Positions 25,601 to 37,891 of a stretch of DNA of 64,000 nucleotides are shown here, one piece after another. The DNA is from Phylloscopus collybita (lineage: Eukaryota > Chordata > Aves > Passeriformes > Phylloscopidae), in NCBI GenBank assembly GCA_027886175.1, contig JAJNNQ010000006.1, positions 1 through 64,000 of the forward strand. The letters run 5' to 3'. Every line of letters starts with the position of its first letter. The first letter of the stretch is position 1. The translations under genes were made by a program, and so were the position numbers. The notes under the pieces are model-generated. The model worked only from the letters and a program-made list of their open reading frames with translations, did not search any database and was not told the origin of the DNA.

Positions 25601-26327
25601 CAAGCTTCCGTCCATTTCCCTGCACTTCTGGCCACCCCAATCACTTTTATGGTTTTCGCTTGCTTTGGTCATTTTTCCATGGTTTTTTTTTTCCCTTTCA
25701 TTTCTTAGACATCTTCTCCTATCTCTTGTTTTGCATGGCTTCCCTTATTTTAGGATTTAAATTGGAGTCTTTTTTGCTAAGTCTTGGCCTTTTTCAGTGG
25801 CCCTCAGTTCATCTCCGTCTCTTTGGTGGGAATCACTCCATTTCCAAATTTTCTCGGTTTTTTTCGCTTGCGCTGTTTTGGCTCATATCTCCTTTCCAGA
25901 GGGGTTGTTAGACTTTGTTCTCTGATTTCAAGATTTCGTTCCCTTTCCTGAAAGGAAGACTTTCCTTTCAGGAAAGGGAACGAAATCTTGCGATTTTAAT
26001 GAGCATTAATTGGGCAAGCTTCCGTCCATTTCCCTGCACTTCTGGCCACCCCATTCACTTTTATGGTTTTCGCTTGCTTTGGTCATTTTTGCAGGGGTTT
26101 TTTTTCCCTTTCATTTCTTAGACATCTTCTCCTATCTCTTGTTTTGCATGGCTTCCCTTCTTTTAGGATTTAAATTGGAGTCATTTTTGGTCAGTCTTGG
26201 CCTTTTTCAGTGGCCCTCAATTCATCTCCGTCTCTTTGGTGGGAATCACTCCATTTCCAAATTTTCTCGGTTTTTTTCGCTTGCGCTGTTTTGGGTCATA
26301 TCTCCTTTCCAGAGGGGTTGTTAGACT
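10637..26327 (+). repeat. Higher-order super-unit, copy 1 (38 monomers, order X-Y-X-Z)
   Basis: Monomers were classed by T-tract form and by five substitution sites (cttAtttt/cttCtttt, gctaag/ggtcag, cCGtctc/cCAtctc, gggtcat/ggctcat, agaGgg/agaAgg in the position before ggttg). Block X1 covers units 10637-14354, Y1 14355-18482, X2 18483-21788 and Z 21789-26327. X1 and X2 share the same series of variants at an offset of 7846 bp (19 units), which falls to 7434 bp once the unit at 12703 has no partner. Y1 includes the 5-bp-deletion palindrome and X2 the private gacttcttc change at 20345. Confidence 0.8.
15196..15252. repeat. Inverted repeat with 5-bp deletion in the right arm (first of two)
   Basis: The bases ttcag are missing from the right arm, giving a 408-bp unit. 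What remains is a perfect 19-bp outer stem, a 5-base bulge on the left side and a 5-bp inner stem around the same GACT centre. After the deletion the inner right arm reads ttcctgaaagg, the same as the inner left arm, which hints at template switching within the hairpin. The identical allele recurs exactly 15277 bp downstream and serves as a marker of block duplication. Confidence 0.95.
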
Positions 26328-26739
26328 TTGTTCTCTGATTTCAAGATTTCGTTCCCTTTCCTGAAAGGAAGACTTTCCTTTCAGGAAAGGGAACGAAATC
26401 TTGCGATTTTAATGAGCATTAATTGGGCAAGCTTCCGTCCATTTCCCTGCACTTCTGGCCACCCCATTCACTTTTATGGTTTTCGCTTGCTTTGGTCATT
26501 TTTCCATGTTTTTTTTTCCCTTTCATTTCTTAGACATCTTCTCCTATCTCTTGTTTTGCATGGCTTCCCTTCTTTTAGGATTTAAATTGGAGTCTTTTTT
26601 GCTAAGTCTTGGCCTTTTTCAGTGGCCCTCAGTTCATCTCCGTCTCTTTGGTGGGAATCACTCCATTTCCAAATTTTCTCGGTTTTTTTCGCTTGCGCTG
26701 TTTTGGGTCATATCTCCTTTCCAGAGGGGTTGTTAGACT
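23851..26739 (+). repeat. Seven-unit block duplicated 25 kb away (first copy)
   Basis: The units at 23851, 24263, 24676, 25089, 25501, 25915 and 26328 have the same variant series as 49037-51925 at a constant offset of 25186 bp (61 units). Shared markers include ccccaatcac (25640/50826) in a unit whose T-tract begins ccatgg. The unit at 24263 differs from its partner at ggctcat/gggtcat. Confidence 0.85.
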
Positions 26740-29700
26740 TTGTTCTCTGATTTCAAGATTTCGTTCCCTTTCCTGAAAGGAAGACTTTCCTTTCAGGAAA
26801 GGGAACGAAATCTTGCGATTTTAATGAGCATTAATTGGGCAAGCTTCCGTCCATTTCCCTGCACTTCTGGCCACCCCATTCACTTTTATGGTTTTCGCTT
26901 GCTTTGGTCATTTTTCCATGTTTTGTTTTTCCCTTTCATTTCTTAGACATCTTCTCCTATCTCTTGTTTTGCATGGCTTCCCTTCTTTTAGGATTTAAAT
27001 TGGAGTCTTTTTTGCTAAGTCTTGGCCTTTTTCAGTGGCCCTCAGTTCATCTCCGTCTCTTTGGTGGGAATCACTCCATTTCCAAATTTTCTCGGTTTTT
27101 TTCGCTTGCGCTGTTTTGGGTCATATCTCCTTTCCAGAGGGGTTGTTAGACTTTGTTCTCTGATTTCAAGATTTCGTTCCCTTTCCTGAAAGGAAGACTT
27201 TCCTTTCAGGAAAGGGAACGAAATCTTGCGATTTTAATGAGCATTAATTGGGCAAGCTTCCGTCCATTTCCCTGCACTTCTGGCCACCCCATTCACTTTT
27301 ATGGTTTTCGCTTGCTTTGGTCATTTTTCCAGGGGTTTGTTTTTCCCTTTCATTTCTTAGACATCTTCTCCTATCTCTTGTTTTGCATGGCTTCCCTTCT
27401 TTTAGGATTTAAATTGGAGTCTTTTTTGCTAAGTCTTGGCCTTTTTCAGTGGCCCTCAGTTCATCTCCATCTCTTTGGTGGGAATCACTCCATTTCCAAA
27501 TTTTCTCGGTTTTTTTCGCTTGCGCTGTTTTGGGTCATATCTCCTTTCCAGAGGGGTTGTTAGACTTTGTTCTCTGATTTCAAGATTTCGTTCCCTTTCC
27601 TGAAAGGAAGACTTTCCTTTCAGGAAAGGGAACGAAATCTTGCGATTTTAATGAGCATTAATTGGGCAAGCTTCCGTCCATTTCCCTGCACTTCTGGCCA
27701 CCCCATTCACTTTTATGGTTTTCGCTTGCTTTGGTCATTTTTCCATGTTTTGTTTTTCCCTTTCATTTCTTAGACATCTTCTCCTATCTCTTGTTTTGCA
27801 TGGCTTCCCTTATTTTAGGATTTAAATTGGAGTCTTTTTTGCTAAGTCTTGGCCTTTTTCAGTGGCCCTCAGTTCATCTCCGTCTCTTTGGTGGGAATCA
27901 CTCCATTTCCAAATTTTCTCGGTTTTTTTCGCTTGCGCTGTTTTGGGTCATATCTCCTTTCCAGAGGGGTTGTTAGACTTTGTTCTCTGATTTCAAGATT
28001 TCGTTCCCTTTCCTGAAAGGAAGACTTTCCTTTCAGGAAAGGGAACGAAATCTTGCGATTTTAATGAGCATTAATTGGGCAAGCTTCCGTCCATTTCCCT
28101 GCACTTCTGGCCACCCCATTCACTTTTATGGTTTTCGCTTGCTTTGGTCATTTTTCCATGTTTTTTTTTTTCCCTTTCATTTCTTAGACATCTTCTCCTA
28201 TCTCTTGTTTTGCATGGCTTCCCTTCTTTTAGGATTTAAATTGGAGTCTTTTTTGCTAAGTCTTGGCCTTTTTCAGTGGCCCTCAGTTCATCTCCGTCTC
28301 TTTGGTGGGAATCACTCCATTTCCAAATTTTCTCGGTTTTTTTCGCTTGCGCTGTTTTGGGTCATATCTCCTTTCCAGAGGGGTTGTTAGACTTTGTTCT
28401 CTGATTTCAAGATTTCGTTCCCTTTCCTGAAAGGAAGACTTTCCTTTCAGGAAAGGGAACGAAATCTTGCGATTTTAATGAGCATTAATTGGGCAAGCTT
28501 CCGTCCATTTCCCTGCACTTCTGGCCACCCCATTCACTTTTATGGTTTTCGCTTGCTTTGGTCATTTTTCCAGGGTTTTTTTTCCCTTTCATTTCTTAGA
28601 CATCTTCTCCTATCTCTTGTTTTGCATGGCTTCCCTTCTTTTAGGATTTAAATTGGAGTCTTTTTTGCTAAGTCTTGGCCTTTTTCAGTGGCCCTCAGTT
28701 CATCTCCGTCTCTTTGGTGGGAATCACTCCATTTCCAAATTTTCTCGGTTTTTTTCGCTTGCGCTGTTTTGGGTCATATCTCCTTTCCAGAGGGGTTGTT
28801 AGACTTTGTTCTCTGATTTCAAGATTTCGTTCCCTTTCTTGAAAGGAAGACTTTCCTTTCAGGAAAGGGAACGAAATCTTGCGATTTTAATGAGCATTAA
28901 TTGGGCAAGCTTCCGTCCATTTCCCTGCACTTCTGGCCACCCCATTCACTTTTATGGTTTTCGCTTGCTCTGGTCATTTTTCCAGGTTTTTTTTTTTCCC
29001 TTTCATTTCTTAGACATCTTCTCCTATCTCTTGTTTTGCATGGCTTCCCTTATTTTAGGATTTAAATTGGAGTCATTTTTGGTCAGTCTTGGCCTTTTTC
29101 AGTGGCCCTCAGTTCATCTCCGTCTCTTTGGTGGGAATCACTCCATTTCCAAATTTTCTCGGTTTTTTTCGCTTGCGCTGTTTTGGCTCATATCTCCTTT
29201 CCAGAGGGGTTGTTAGACTTTGTTCTCTGATTTCAAGATTTCGTTCCCTTTCCTGAAAGGAAGACTTTCCTTTCAGGAAAGGGAACGAAATCTTGCGATT
29301 TTAATGAGCATTAATTGGGCAAGCTTCCGTCCATTTCCCTGCACTTCTGGCCACCCCATTCACTTTTATGGTTTTCGCTTGCTTTGGTCATTTTTCCATG
29401 TTTTGTTTTTCCCTTTCATTTCTTAGACATCTTCTCCTATCTCTTGTTTTGCATGGCTTCCCTTCTTTTAGGATTTAAATTGGAGTCTTTTTTGGTCAGT
29501 CTTGGCCTTTTTCAGTGGCCCTCAGTTCATCTCCGTCTCTTTGGTGGGAATCACTCCATTTCCAAATTTTCTCGGTTTTTTTCGCTTGCGCTGTTTTGGG
29601 TCATATCTCCTTTCCAGAGGGGTTGTTAGACTTTGTTCTCTGATTTCAAGATTTCGTTCCCTTTCCTGAAAGGAAGACTTTCCTTTCAGGAAAGGGAACG

Positions 29701-30472
29701 AAATCTTGCGATTTTAATGAGCATTAATTGGGCAAGCTTCCGTCCATTTCCCTGCACTTCTGGCCACCCCATTCACTTTTATGGTTTTCGCTTGCTTTGG
29801 TCATTTTTCCAGGGGTTTTTTTCCCTTTCATTTCTTAGACATCTTCTCCTATCTCTTGTTTTGCATGGCTTCCCTTCTTTTAGGATTTAAATTGGAGTCT
29901 TTTTTGCTAAGTCTTGGCCTTTTTCAGTGGCCCTCAGTTCATCTCCGTCTCTTTGGTGGGAATCACTCCATTTCCAAATTTTCTCGGTTTTTTTCGCTTG
30001 CGCTGTTTTGGGTCATATCTCCTTTCCAGAGGGGTTGTTAGACTTTGTTCTCTGATTTCAAGATTTCGTTCCCTTTCCTGAAAGGAAGACTTTCCTTTCA
30101 GGAAAGGGAACGAAATCTTGCGATTTTAATGAGCATTAATTGGGCAAGCTTCCGTCCATTTCCCTGCACTTCTGGCCACCCCATTCACTTTTATGGTTTT
30201 CGCTTGCTTTGGTCATTTTTCCATGTTTTTTTTTTTCCCTTTCATTTCTTAGACATCTTCTCCTATCTCTTGTTTTGCATGGCTTCCCTTCTTTTAGGAT
30301 TTAAATTGGAGTCTTTTTTGCTAAGTCTTGGCCTTTTTCAGTGGCCCTCAGTTCATCTCCGTCTCTTTGGTGGGAATCACTCCATTTCCAAATTTTCTCG
30401 GTTTTTTTCGCTTGCGCTGTTTTGGGTCATATCTCCTTTCCAGAGGGGTTGTTAGACTTTGTTCTCTGATTT

Positions 30473-30529
30473 CAAGATTTCGTTCCCTTTCCTGAAAGGA
30501 AGACTTTCCTGAAAGGGAACGAAATCTTG
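30473..30529. repeat. Inverted repeat with the same 5-bp deletion (second of two)
   Basis: This copy has the same missing bases as the one at 15196-15252, and the two units start 37 units (15277 bp) apart. No other copy in the window carries it. A shared origin by block duplication is the simplest reading. Confidence 0.95.
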
Positions 30530-33500
30530 CGATTTTAATGAGCATTAATTGGGCAAGCTTCCGTCCATTTCCCTGCACTTCTGGCCACCCCATTCACTTT
30601 TATGGTTTTCGCTTGCTTTGGTCATTTTTCCAGGGGTTTTTTTTCCCTTTCATTTCTTAGACATCTTCTCCTATCTCTTGTTTTGCATGGCTTCCCTTCT
30701 TTTAGGATTTAAATTGGAGTCTTTTTTGCTAAGTCTTGGCCTTTTTCAGTGGCCCTCAGTTCATCTCCGTCTCTTTGGTGGGAATCACTCCATTTCCAAA
30801 TTTTCTCGGTTTTTTTCGCTTGCGCTGTTTTGGGTCATATCTCCTTTCCAGAGGGGTTGTTAGACTTTGTTCTCTGATTTCAAGATTTCGTTCCCTTTCC
30901 TGAAAGGAAGACTTTCCTTTCAGGAAAGGGAACGAAATCTTGCGATTTTAATGAGCATTAATTGGGCAAGCTTCCGTCCATTTCCCTGCACTTCTGGCCA
31001 CCCCATTCACTTTTATGGTTTTCGCTTGCTTTGGTCATTTTTCCAGGTTTTTTTTTTTCCCTTTCATTTCTTAGACATCTTCTCCTATCTCTTGTTTTGC
31101 ATGGCTTCCCTTATTTTAGGATTTAAATTGGAGTCTTTTTTGGTCAGTCTTGGCCTTTTTCAGTGGCCCTCAGTTCATCTCCGTCTCTTTGGTGGGAATC
31201 ACTCCATTTCCAAATTTTCTCGGTTTTTTTCGCTTGCGCTGTTTTGGGTCATATCTCCTTTCCAGAGGGGTTGTTAGACTTTGTTCTCTGATTTCAAGAT
31301 TTCGTTCCCTTTCCTGAAAGGAAGACTTTCCTTTCAGGAAAGGGAACGAAATCTTGCGATTTTAATGAGCATTAATTGGGCAAGCTTCCGTCCATTTCCC
31401 TGCACTTCTGGCCACCCCATTCACTTTTATGGTTTTCGCTTGCTCTGGTCATTTTTCCAGGTTTTTTTTTTTCCCTTTCATTTCTTAGACATCTTCTCCT
31501 ATCTCTTGTTTTGCATGGCTTCCCTTATTTTAGGATTTAAATTGGAGTCTTTTTTGCTAAGTCTTGGCCTTTTTCAGTGGCCCTCAGTTCATCTCCGTCT
31601 CTTTGGTGGGAATCACTCCATTTCCAAATTTTCTCGGTTTTTTTCGCTTGCGCTGTTTTGGGTCATATCTCCTTTCCAGAGGGGTTGTTAGACTTTGTTC
31701 TCTGATTTCAAGATTTCGTTCCCTTTCCTGAAAGGAAGACTTTCCTTTCAGGAAAGGGAACGAAATCTTGCGATTTTAATGAGCATTAATTGGGCAAGCT
31801 TCCGTCCATTTCCCTGCACTTCTGGCCACCCCATTCACTTTTATGGTTTTCGCTTGCTTTGGTCATTTTTCCATGTTTTGTTTTTCCCTTTCATTTCTTA
31901 GACATCTTCTCCTATCTCTTGTTTTGCATGGCTTCCCTTATTTTAGGATTTAAATTGGAGTCTTTTTTGCTAAGTCTTGGCCTTTTTCAGTGGCCCTCAG
32001 TTCATCTCCGTCTCTTTGGTGGGAATCACTCCATTTCCAAATTTTCTCGGTTTTTTTCGCTTGCGCTGTTTTGGCTCATATCTCCTTTCCAGAGGGGTTG
32101 TTAGACTTTGTTCTCTGATTTCAAGATTTCGTTCCCTTTCCTGAAAGGAAGACTTTCCTTTCAGGAAAGGGAACGAAATCTTGCGATTTTAATGAGCATT
32201 AATTGGGCAAGCTTCCGTCCATTTCCCTGCACTTCTGGCCACCCCATTCACTTTTATGGTTTTCGCTTGCTTTGGTCATTTTTCCAGGGGTTTGTTTTTC
32301 CCTTTCATTTCTTAGACATCTTCTCCTATCTCTTGTTTTGCATGGCTTCCCTTCTTTTAGGATTTAAATTGGAGTCTTTTTTGCTAAGTCTTGGCCTTTT
32401 TCAGTGGCCCTCAGTTCATCTCCGTCTCTTTGGTGGGAATCACTCCATTTCCAAATTTTCTCGGTTTTTTTCGCTTGCGCTGTTTTGGGTCATATCTCCT
32501 TTCCAGAGGGGTTGTTAGACTTTGTTCTCTGATTTCAAGATTTCGTTCCCTTTCCTGAAAGGAAGACTTTCCTTTCAGGAAAGGGAACGAAATCTTGCGA
32601 TTTTAATGAGCATTAATTGGGCAAGCTTCCGTCCATTTCCCTGCACTTCTGGCCACCCCATTCACTTTTATGGTTTTCGCTTGCTCTGGTCATTTTTCCA
32701 GGTTTTTTTTTTTCCCTTTCATTTCTTAGACATCTTCTCCTATCTCTTGTTTTGCATGGCTTCCCTTATTTTAGGATTTAAATTGGAGTCTTTTTTGCTA
32801 AGTCTTGGCCTTTTTCAGTGGCCCTCAGTTCATCTCCGTCTCTTTGGTGGGAATCACTCCATTTCCAAATTTTCTCGGTTTTTTTCGCTTGCGCTGTTTT
32901 GGCTCATATCTCCTTTCCAGAGGGGTTGTTAGACTTTGTTCTCTGATTTCAAGATTTCGTTCCCTTTCCTGAAAGGAAGACTTTCCTTTCAGGAAAGGGA
33001 ACGAAATCTTGCGATTTTAATGAGCATTAATTGGGCAAGCTTCCGTCCATTTCCCTGCACTTCTGGCCACCCCATTCACTTTTATGGTTTTCGCTTGCTT
33101 TGGTCATTTTTCCATGTTTTGTTTTTCCCTTTCATTTCTTAGACATCTTCTCCTATCTCTTGTTTTGCATGGCTTCCCTTCTTTTAGGATTTAAATTGGA
33201 GTCTTTTTTGCTAAGTCTTGGCCTTTTTCAGTGGCCCTCAGTTCATCTCCGTCTCTTTGGTGGGAATCACTCCATTTCCAAATTTTCTCGGTTTTTTTCG
33301 CTTGCGCTGTTTTGGGTCATATCTCCTTTCCAGAGGGGTTGTTAGACTTTGTTCTCTGATTTCAAGATTTCGTTCCCTTTCCTGAAAGGAAGACTTTCCT
33401 TTCAGGAAAGGGAACGAAATCTTGCGATTTTAATGAGCATTAATTGGGCAAGCTTCCGTCCATTTCCCTGCACTTCTGGCCACCCCATTCACTTTTATGG

Positions 33501-35001
33501 TTTTCGCTTGCTTTGGTCATTTTTCCATGTTTTTTTTTCCCTTTCATTTCTTAGACATCTTCTCCTATCTCTTGTTTTGCATGGCTTCCCTTCTTTTAGG
33601 ATTTAAATTGGAGTCTTTTTTGCTAAGTCTTGGCCTTTTTCAGTGGCCCTCAGTTCATCTCCGTCTCTTTGGTGGGAATCACTCCATTTCCAAATTTTCT
33701 CGGTTTTTTTCGCTTGCGCTGTTTTGGGTCATATCTCCTTTCCAGAGGGGTTGTTAGACTTTGTTCTCTGATTTCAAGATTTCGTTCCCTTTCCTGAAAG
33801 GAAGACTTTCCTTTCAGGAAAGGGAACGAAATCTTGCGATTTTAATGAGCATTAATTGGGCAAGCTTCCGTCCATTTCCCTGCACTTCTGGCCACCCCAT
33901 TCACTTTTATGGTTTTCGCTTGCTCTGGTCATTTTTCCAGGTTTTTTTTTTTCCCTTTCATTTCTTAGACATCTTCTCCTATCTCTTGTTTTGCATGGCT
34001 TCCCTTATTTTAGGATTTAAATTGGAGTCTTTTTTGCTAAGTCTTGGCCTTTTTCAGTGGCCCTCAGTTCATCTCCGTCTCTTTGGTGGGAATCACTCCA
34101 TTTCCAAATTTTCTCGGTTTTTTTCGCTTGCGCTGTTTTGGCTCATATCTCCTTTCCAGAGGGGTTGTTAGACTTTGTTCTCTGATTTCAAGATTTCGTT
34201 CCCTTTCCTGAAAGGAAGACTTTCCTTTCAGGAAAGGGAACGAAATCTTGCGATTTTAATGAGCATTAATTGGGCAAGCTTCCGTCCATTTCCCTGCACT
34301 TCTGGCCACCCCATTCACTTTTATGGTTTTCGCTTGCTTTGGTCATTTTTCCAGGGGTTTGTTTTTCCCTTTCATTTCTTAGACATCTTCTCCTATCTCT
34401 TGTTTTGCATGGCTTCCCTTCTTTTAGGATTTAAATTGGAGTCTTTTTTGCTAAGTCTTGGCCTTTTTCAGTGGCCCTCAGTTCATCTCCATCTCTTTGG
34501 TGGGAATCACTCCATTTCCAAATTTTCTCGGTTTTTTTCGCTTGCGCTGTTTTGGGTCATATCTCCTTTCCAGAGGGGTTGTTAGACTTTGTTCTCTGAT
34601 TTCAAGATTTCGTTCCCTTTCCTGAAAGGAAGACTTTCCTTTCAGGAAAGGGAACGAAATCTTGCGATTTTAATGAGCATTAATTGGGCAAGCTTCCGTC
34701 CATTTCCCTGCACTTCTGGCCACCCCATTCACTTTTATGGTTTTCGCTTGCTTTGGTCATTTTTCCATGTTTTGTTTTTCCCTTTCATTTCTTAGACATC
34801 TTCTCCTATCTCTTGTTTTGCATGGCTTCCCTTATTTTAGGATTTAAATTGGAGTCTTTTTTGCTAAGTCTTGGCCTTTTTCAGTGGCCCTCAGTTCATC
34901 TCCGTCTCTTTGGTGGGAATCACTCCATTTCCAAATTTTCTCGGTTTTTTTCGCTTGCGCTGTTTTGGGTCATATCTCCTTTCCAGAGGGGTTGTTAGAC
35001 T

Positions 35002-35414
35002 TTGTTCTCTGATTTCAAGATTTCGTTCCCTTTCCTGAAAGGAAGACTTTCCTTTCAGGAAAGGGAACGAAATCTTGCGATTTTAATGAGCATTAATTGG
35101 GCAAGCTTCCGTCCATTTCCCTGCACTTCTGGCCACCCCATTCACTTTTATGGTTTTCGCTTGCTTTGGTCATTTTTGCAGGGGTTTTTTTTCCCTTTCA
35201 TTTCTTAGACATCTTCTCCTATCTCTTGTTTTGCATGGCTTCCCTTCTTTTAGGATTTAAATTGGAGTCATTTTTGGTCAGTCTTGGCCTTTTTCAGTGG
35301 CCCTCAATTCATCTCCGTCTCTTTGGTGGGAATCACTCCATTTCCAAATTTTCTCGGTTTTTTTCGCTTGCGCTGTTTTGGGTCATATCTCCTTTCCAGA
35401 GGGGTTGTTAGACT
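35002..35414 (+). repeat. Single inserted monomer inside a duplicated block
   Basis: In copy 1 the units starting 19723 and 20136 are neighbours, while their partners 34589 and 35415 are separated by exactly one extra 413-bp unit. The insert has the linked variant set gcagggg-T8, tcattttt, ggtcag and caattc, as do units 22613, 25915, 51101 and 52340. It marks a one-unit exchange after the block duplication. Confidence 0.85.
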
Positions 35415-37891
35415 TTGTTCTCTGATTTCAAGATTTCGTTCCCTTTCCTGAAAGGAAGACTTTCCTTTCAGGAAAGGGAACGAAATCTTGCGATTTTAAT
35501 GAGCATTAATTGGGCAAGCTTCCGTCCATTTCCCTGCACTTCTGGCCACCCCATTCACTTTTATGGTTTTCGCTTGCTTTGGTCATTTTTCCAGGGGTTT
35601 TTTTTCCCTTTCATTTCTTAGACTTCTTCTCCTATCTCTTGTTTTGCATGGCTTCCCTTATTTTAGGATTTAAATTGGAGTCTTTTTTGGTCAGTCTTGG
35701 CCTTTTTCAGTGGCCCTCAGTTCATCTCCGTCTCTTTGGTGGGAATCACTCCATTTCCAAATTTTCTCGGTTTTTTTCGCTTGCGCTGTTTTGGGTCATA
35801 TCTCCTTTCCAGAGGGGTTGTTAGACTTTGTTCTCTGATTTCAAGATTTCGTTCCCTTTCCTGAAAGGAAGACTTTCCTTTCAGGAAAGGGAACGAAATC
35901 TTGCGATTTTAATGAGCATTAATTGGGCAAGCTTCCGTCCATTTCCCTGCACTTCTGGCCACCCCATTCACTTTTATGGTTTTCGCTTGCTCTGGTCATT
36001 TTTCCAGGTTTTTTTTTTTCCCTTTCATTTCTTAGACATCTTCTCCTATCTCTTGTTTTGCATGGCTTCCCTTATTTTAGGATTTAAATTGGAGTCTTTT
36101 TTGCTAAGTCTTGGCCTTTTTCAGTGGCCCTCAGTTCATCTCCGTCTCTTTGGTGGGAATCACTCCATTTCCAAATTTTCTCGGTTTTTTTCGCTTGCGC
36201 TGTTTTGGCTCATATCTCCTTTCCAGAGGGGTTGTTAGACTTTGTTCTCTGATTTCAAGATTTCGTTCCCTTTCCTGAAAGGAAGACTTTCCTTTCAGGA
36301 AAGGGAACGAAATCTTGCGATTTTAATGAGCATTAATTGGGCAAGCTTCCGTCCATTTCCCTGCACTTCTGGCCACCCCATTCACTTTTATGGTTTTCGC
36401 TTGCTTTGGTCATTTTTGCAGGGGTTTTTTTTCCCTTTCATTTCTTAGACATCTTCTCCTATCTCTTGTTTTGCATGGCTTCCCTTCTTTTAGGATTTAA
36501 ATTGGAGTCTTTTTTGCTAAGTCTTGGCCTTTTTCAGTGGCCCTCAGTTCATCTCCATCTCTTTGGTGGGAATCACTCCATTTCCAAATTTTCTCGGTTT
36601 TTTTCGCTTGCGCTGTTTTGGGTCATATCTCCTTTCCAGAGAGGTTGTTAGACTTTGTTCTCTGATTTCAAGATTTCGTTCCCTTTCCTGAAAGGAAGAC
36701 TTTCCTTTCAGGAAAGGGAACGAAATCTTGCAATTTTAATGAGCATTAATTGGGCAAGCTTCCGTCCATTTCCCTGCACTTCTGGCCACCCCATTCACTT
36801 TTATGGTTTTCGCTTGCTTTGGTCATTTTTCCATGTTTTGTTTTTCCCTTTCATTTCTTAGACATCTTCTCCTATCTCTTGTTTTGCATGGCTTCCCTTC
36901 TTTTAGGATTTAAATTGGAGTCATTTTTGGTCAGTCTTGGCCTTTTTCAGTGGCCCTCAGTTCATCTCCGTCTCTTTGGTGGGAATCACTCCATTTCCAA
37001 ATTTTCTCGGTTTTTTTCGCTTGCGCTGTTTTGGGTCATATCTCCTTTCCAGAGGGGTTGTTAGACTTTGTTCTCTGATTTCAAGATTTCGTTCCCTTTC
37101 CTGAAAGGAAGACTTTCCTTTCAGGAAAGGGAACGAAATCTTGCGATTTTAATGAGCATTAATTGGGCAAGCTTCCGTCCATTTCCCTGCACTTCTGGCC
37201 ACCCCATTCACTTTTATGGTTTTCGCTTGCTTTGGTCATTTTTCCAGGGGTTTTTTTCCCTTTCATTTCTTAGACATCTTCTCCTATCTCTTGTTTTGCA
37301 TGGCTTCCCTTCTTTTAGGATTTAAATTGGAGTCTTTTTTGCTAAGTCTTGGCCTTTTTCAGTGGCCCTCAGTTCATCTCCGTCTCTTTGGTGGGAATCA
37401 CTCCATTTCCAAATTTTCTCGGTTTTTTTCGCTTGCGCTGTTTTGGGTCATATCTCCTTTCCAGAGGGGTTGTTAGACTTTGTTCTCTGATTTCAAGATT
37501 TCGTTCCCTTTCCTGAAAGGAAGACTTTCCTTTCAGGAAAGGGAACGAAATCTTGCGATTTTAATGAGCATTAATTGGGCAAGCTTCCGTCCATTTCCCT
37601 GCACTTCTGGCCACCCCATTCACTTTTATGGTTTTCGCTTGCTTTGGTCATTTTTCCAGGGTTTTTTTCCCCTTTCATTTCTTAGACATCTTCTCCTATC
37701 TCTTGTTTTGCATGGCTTCCCTTCTTTTAGGATTTAAATTGGAGTCTTTTTTGCTAAGTCTTGGCCTTTTTCAGTGGCCCTCAGTTCATCTCCGTCTCTT
37801 TGGTGGGAATCACTCCATTTCCAAATTTTCTCGGTTTTTTTCGCTTGCGCTGTTTTGGGTCATATCTCCTTTCCAGAGGGGTTGTTAGACT

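Larger units (their letters stand above)
26328..37067 (+). repeat. Higher-order super-unit, copy 2 (X-Y-X, 26 monomers)
   Basis: Block X3 (26328-29632) resembles X1, Y2 (29633-33348) resembles Y1, and X4 (33349-37067) resembles X2. The offset is 15691 bp at the start, 15277 at the deleted palindrome, 14866 across nine consecutive units (16415-20135 against 31281-35001), then 15279 again once one unit has been inserted. Shared rare markers are the 5-bp deletion (15182/30459) and the gacttcttc change (20345/35624). The Z block is not carried over: after 37068 a different series follows. Confidence 0.8.
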
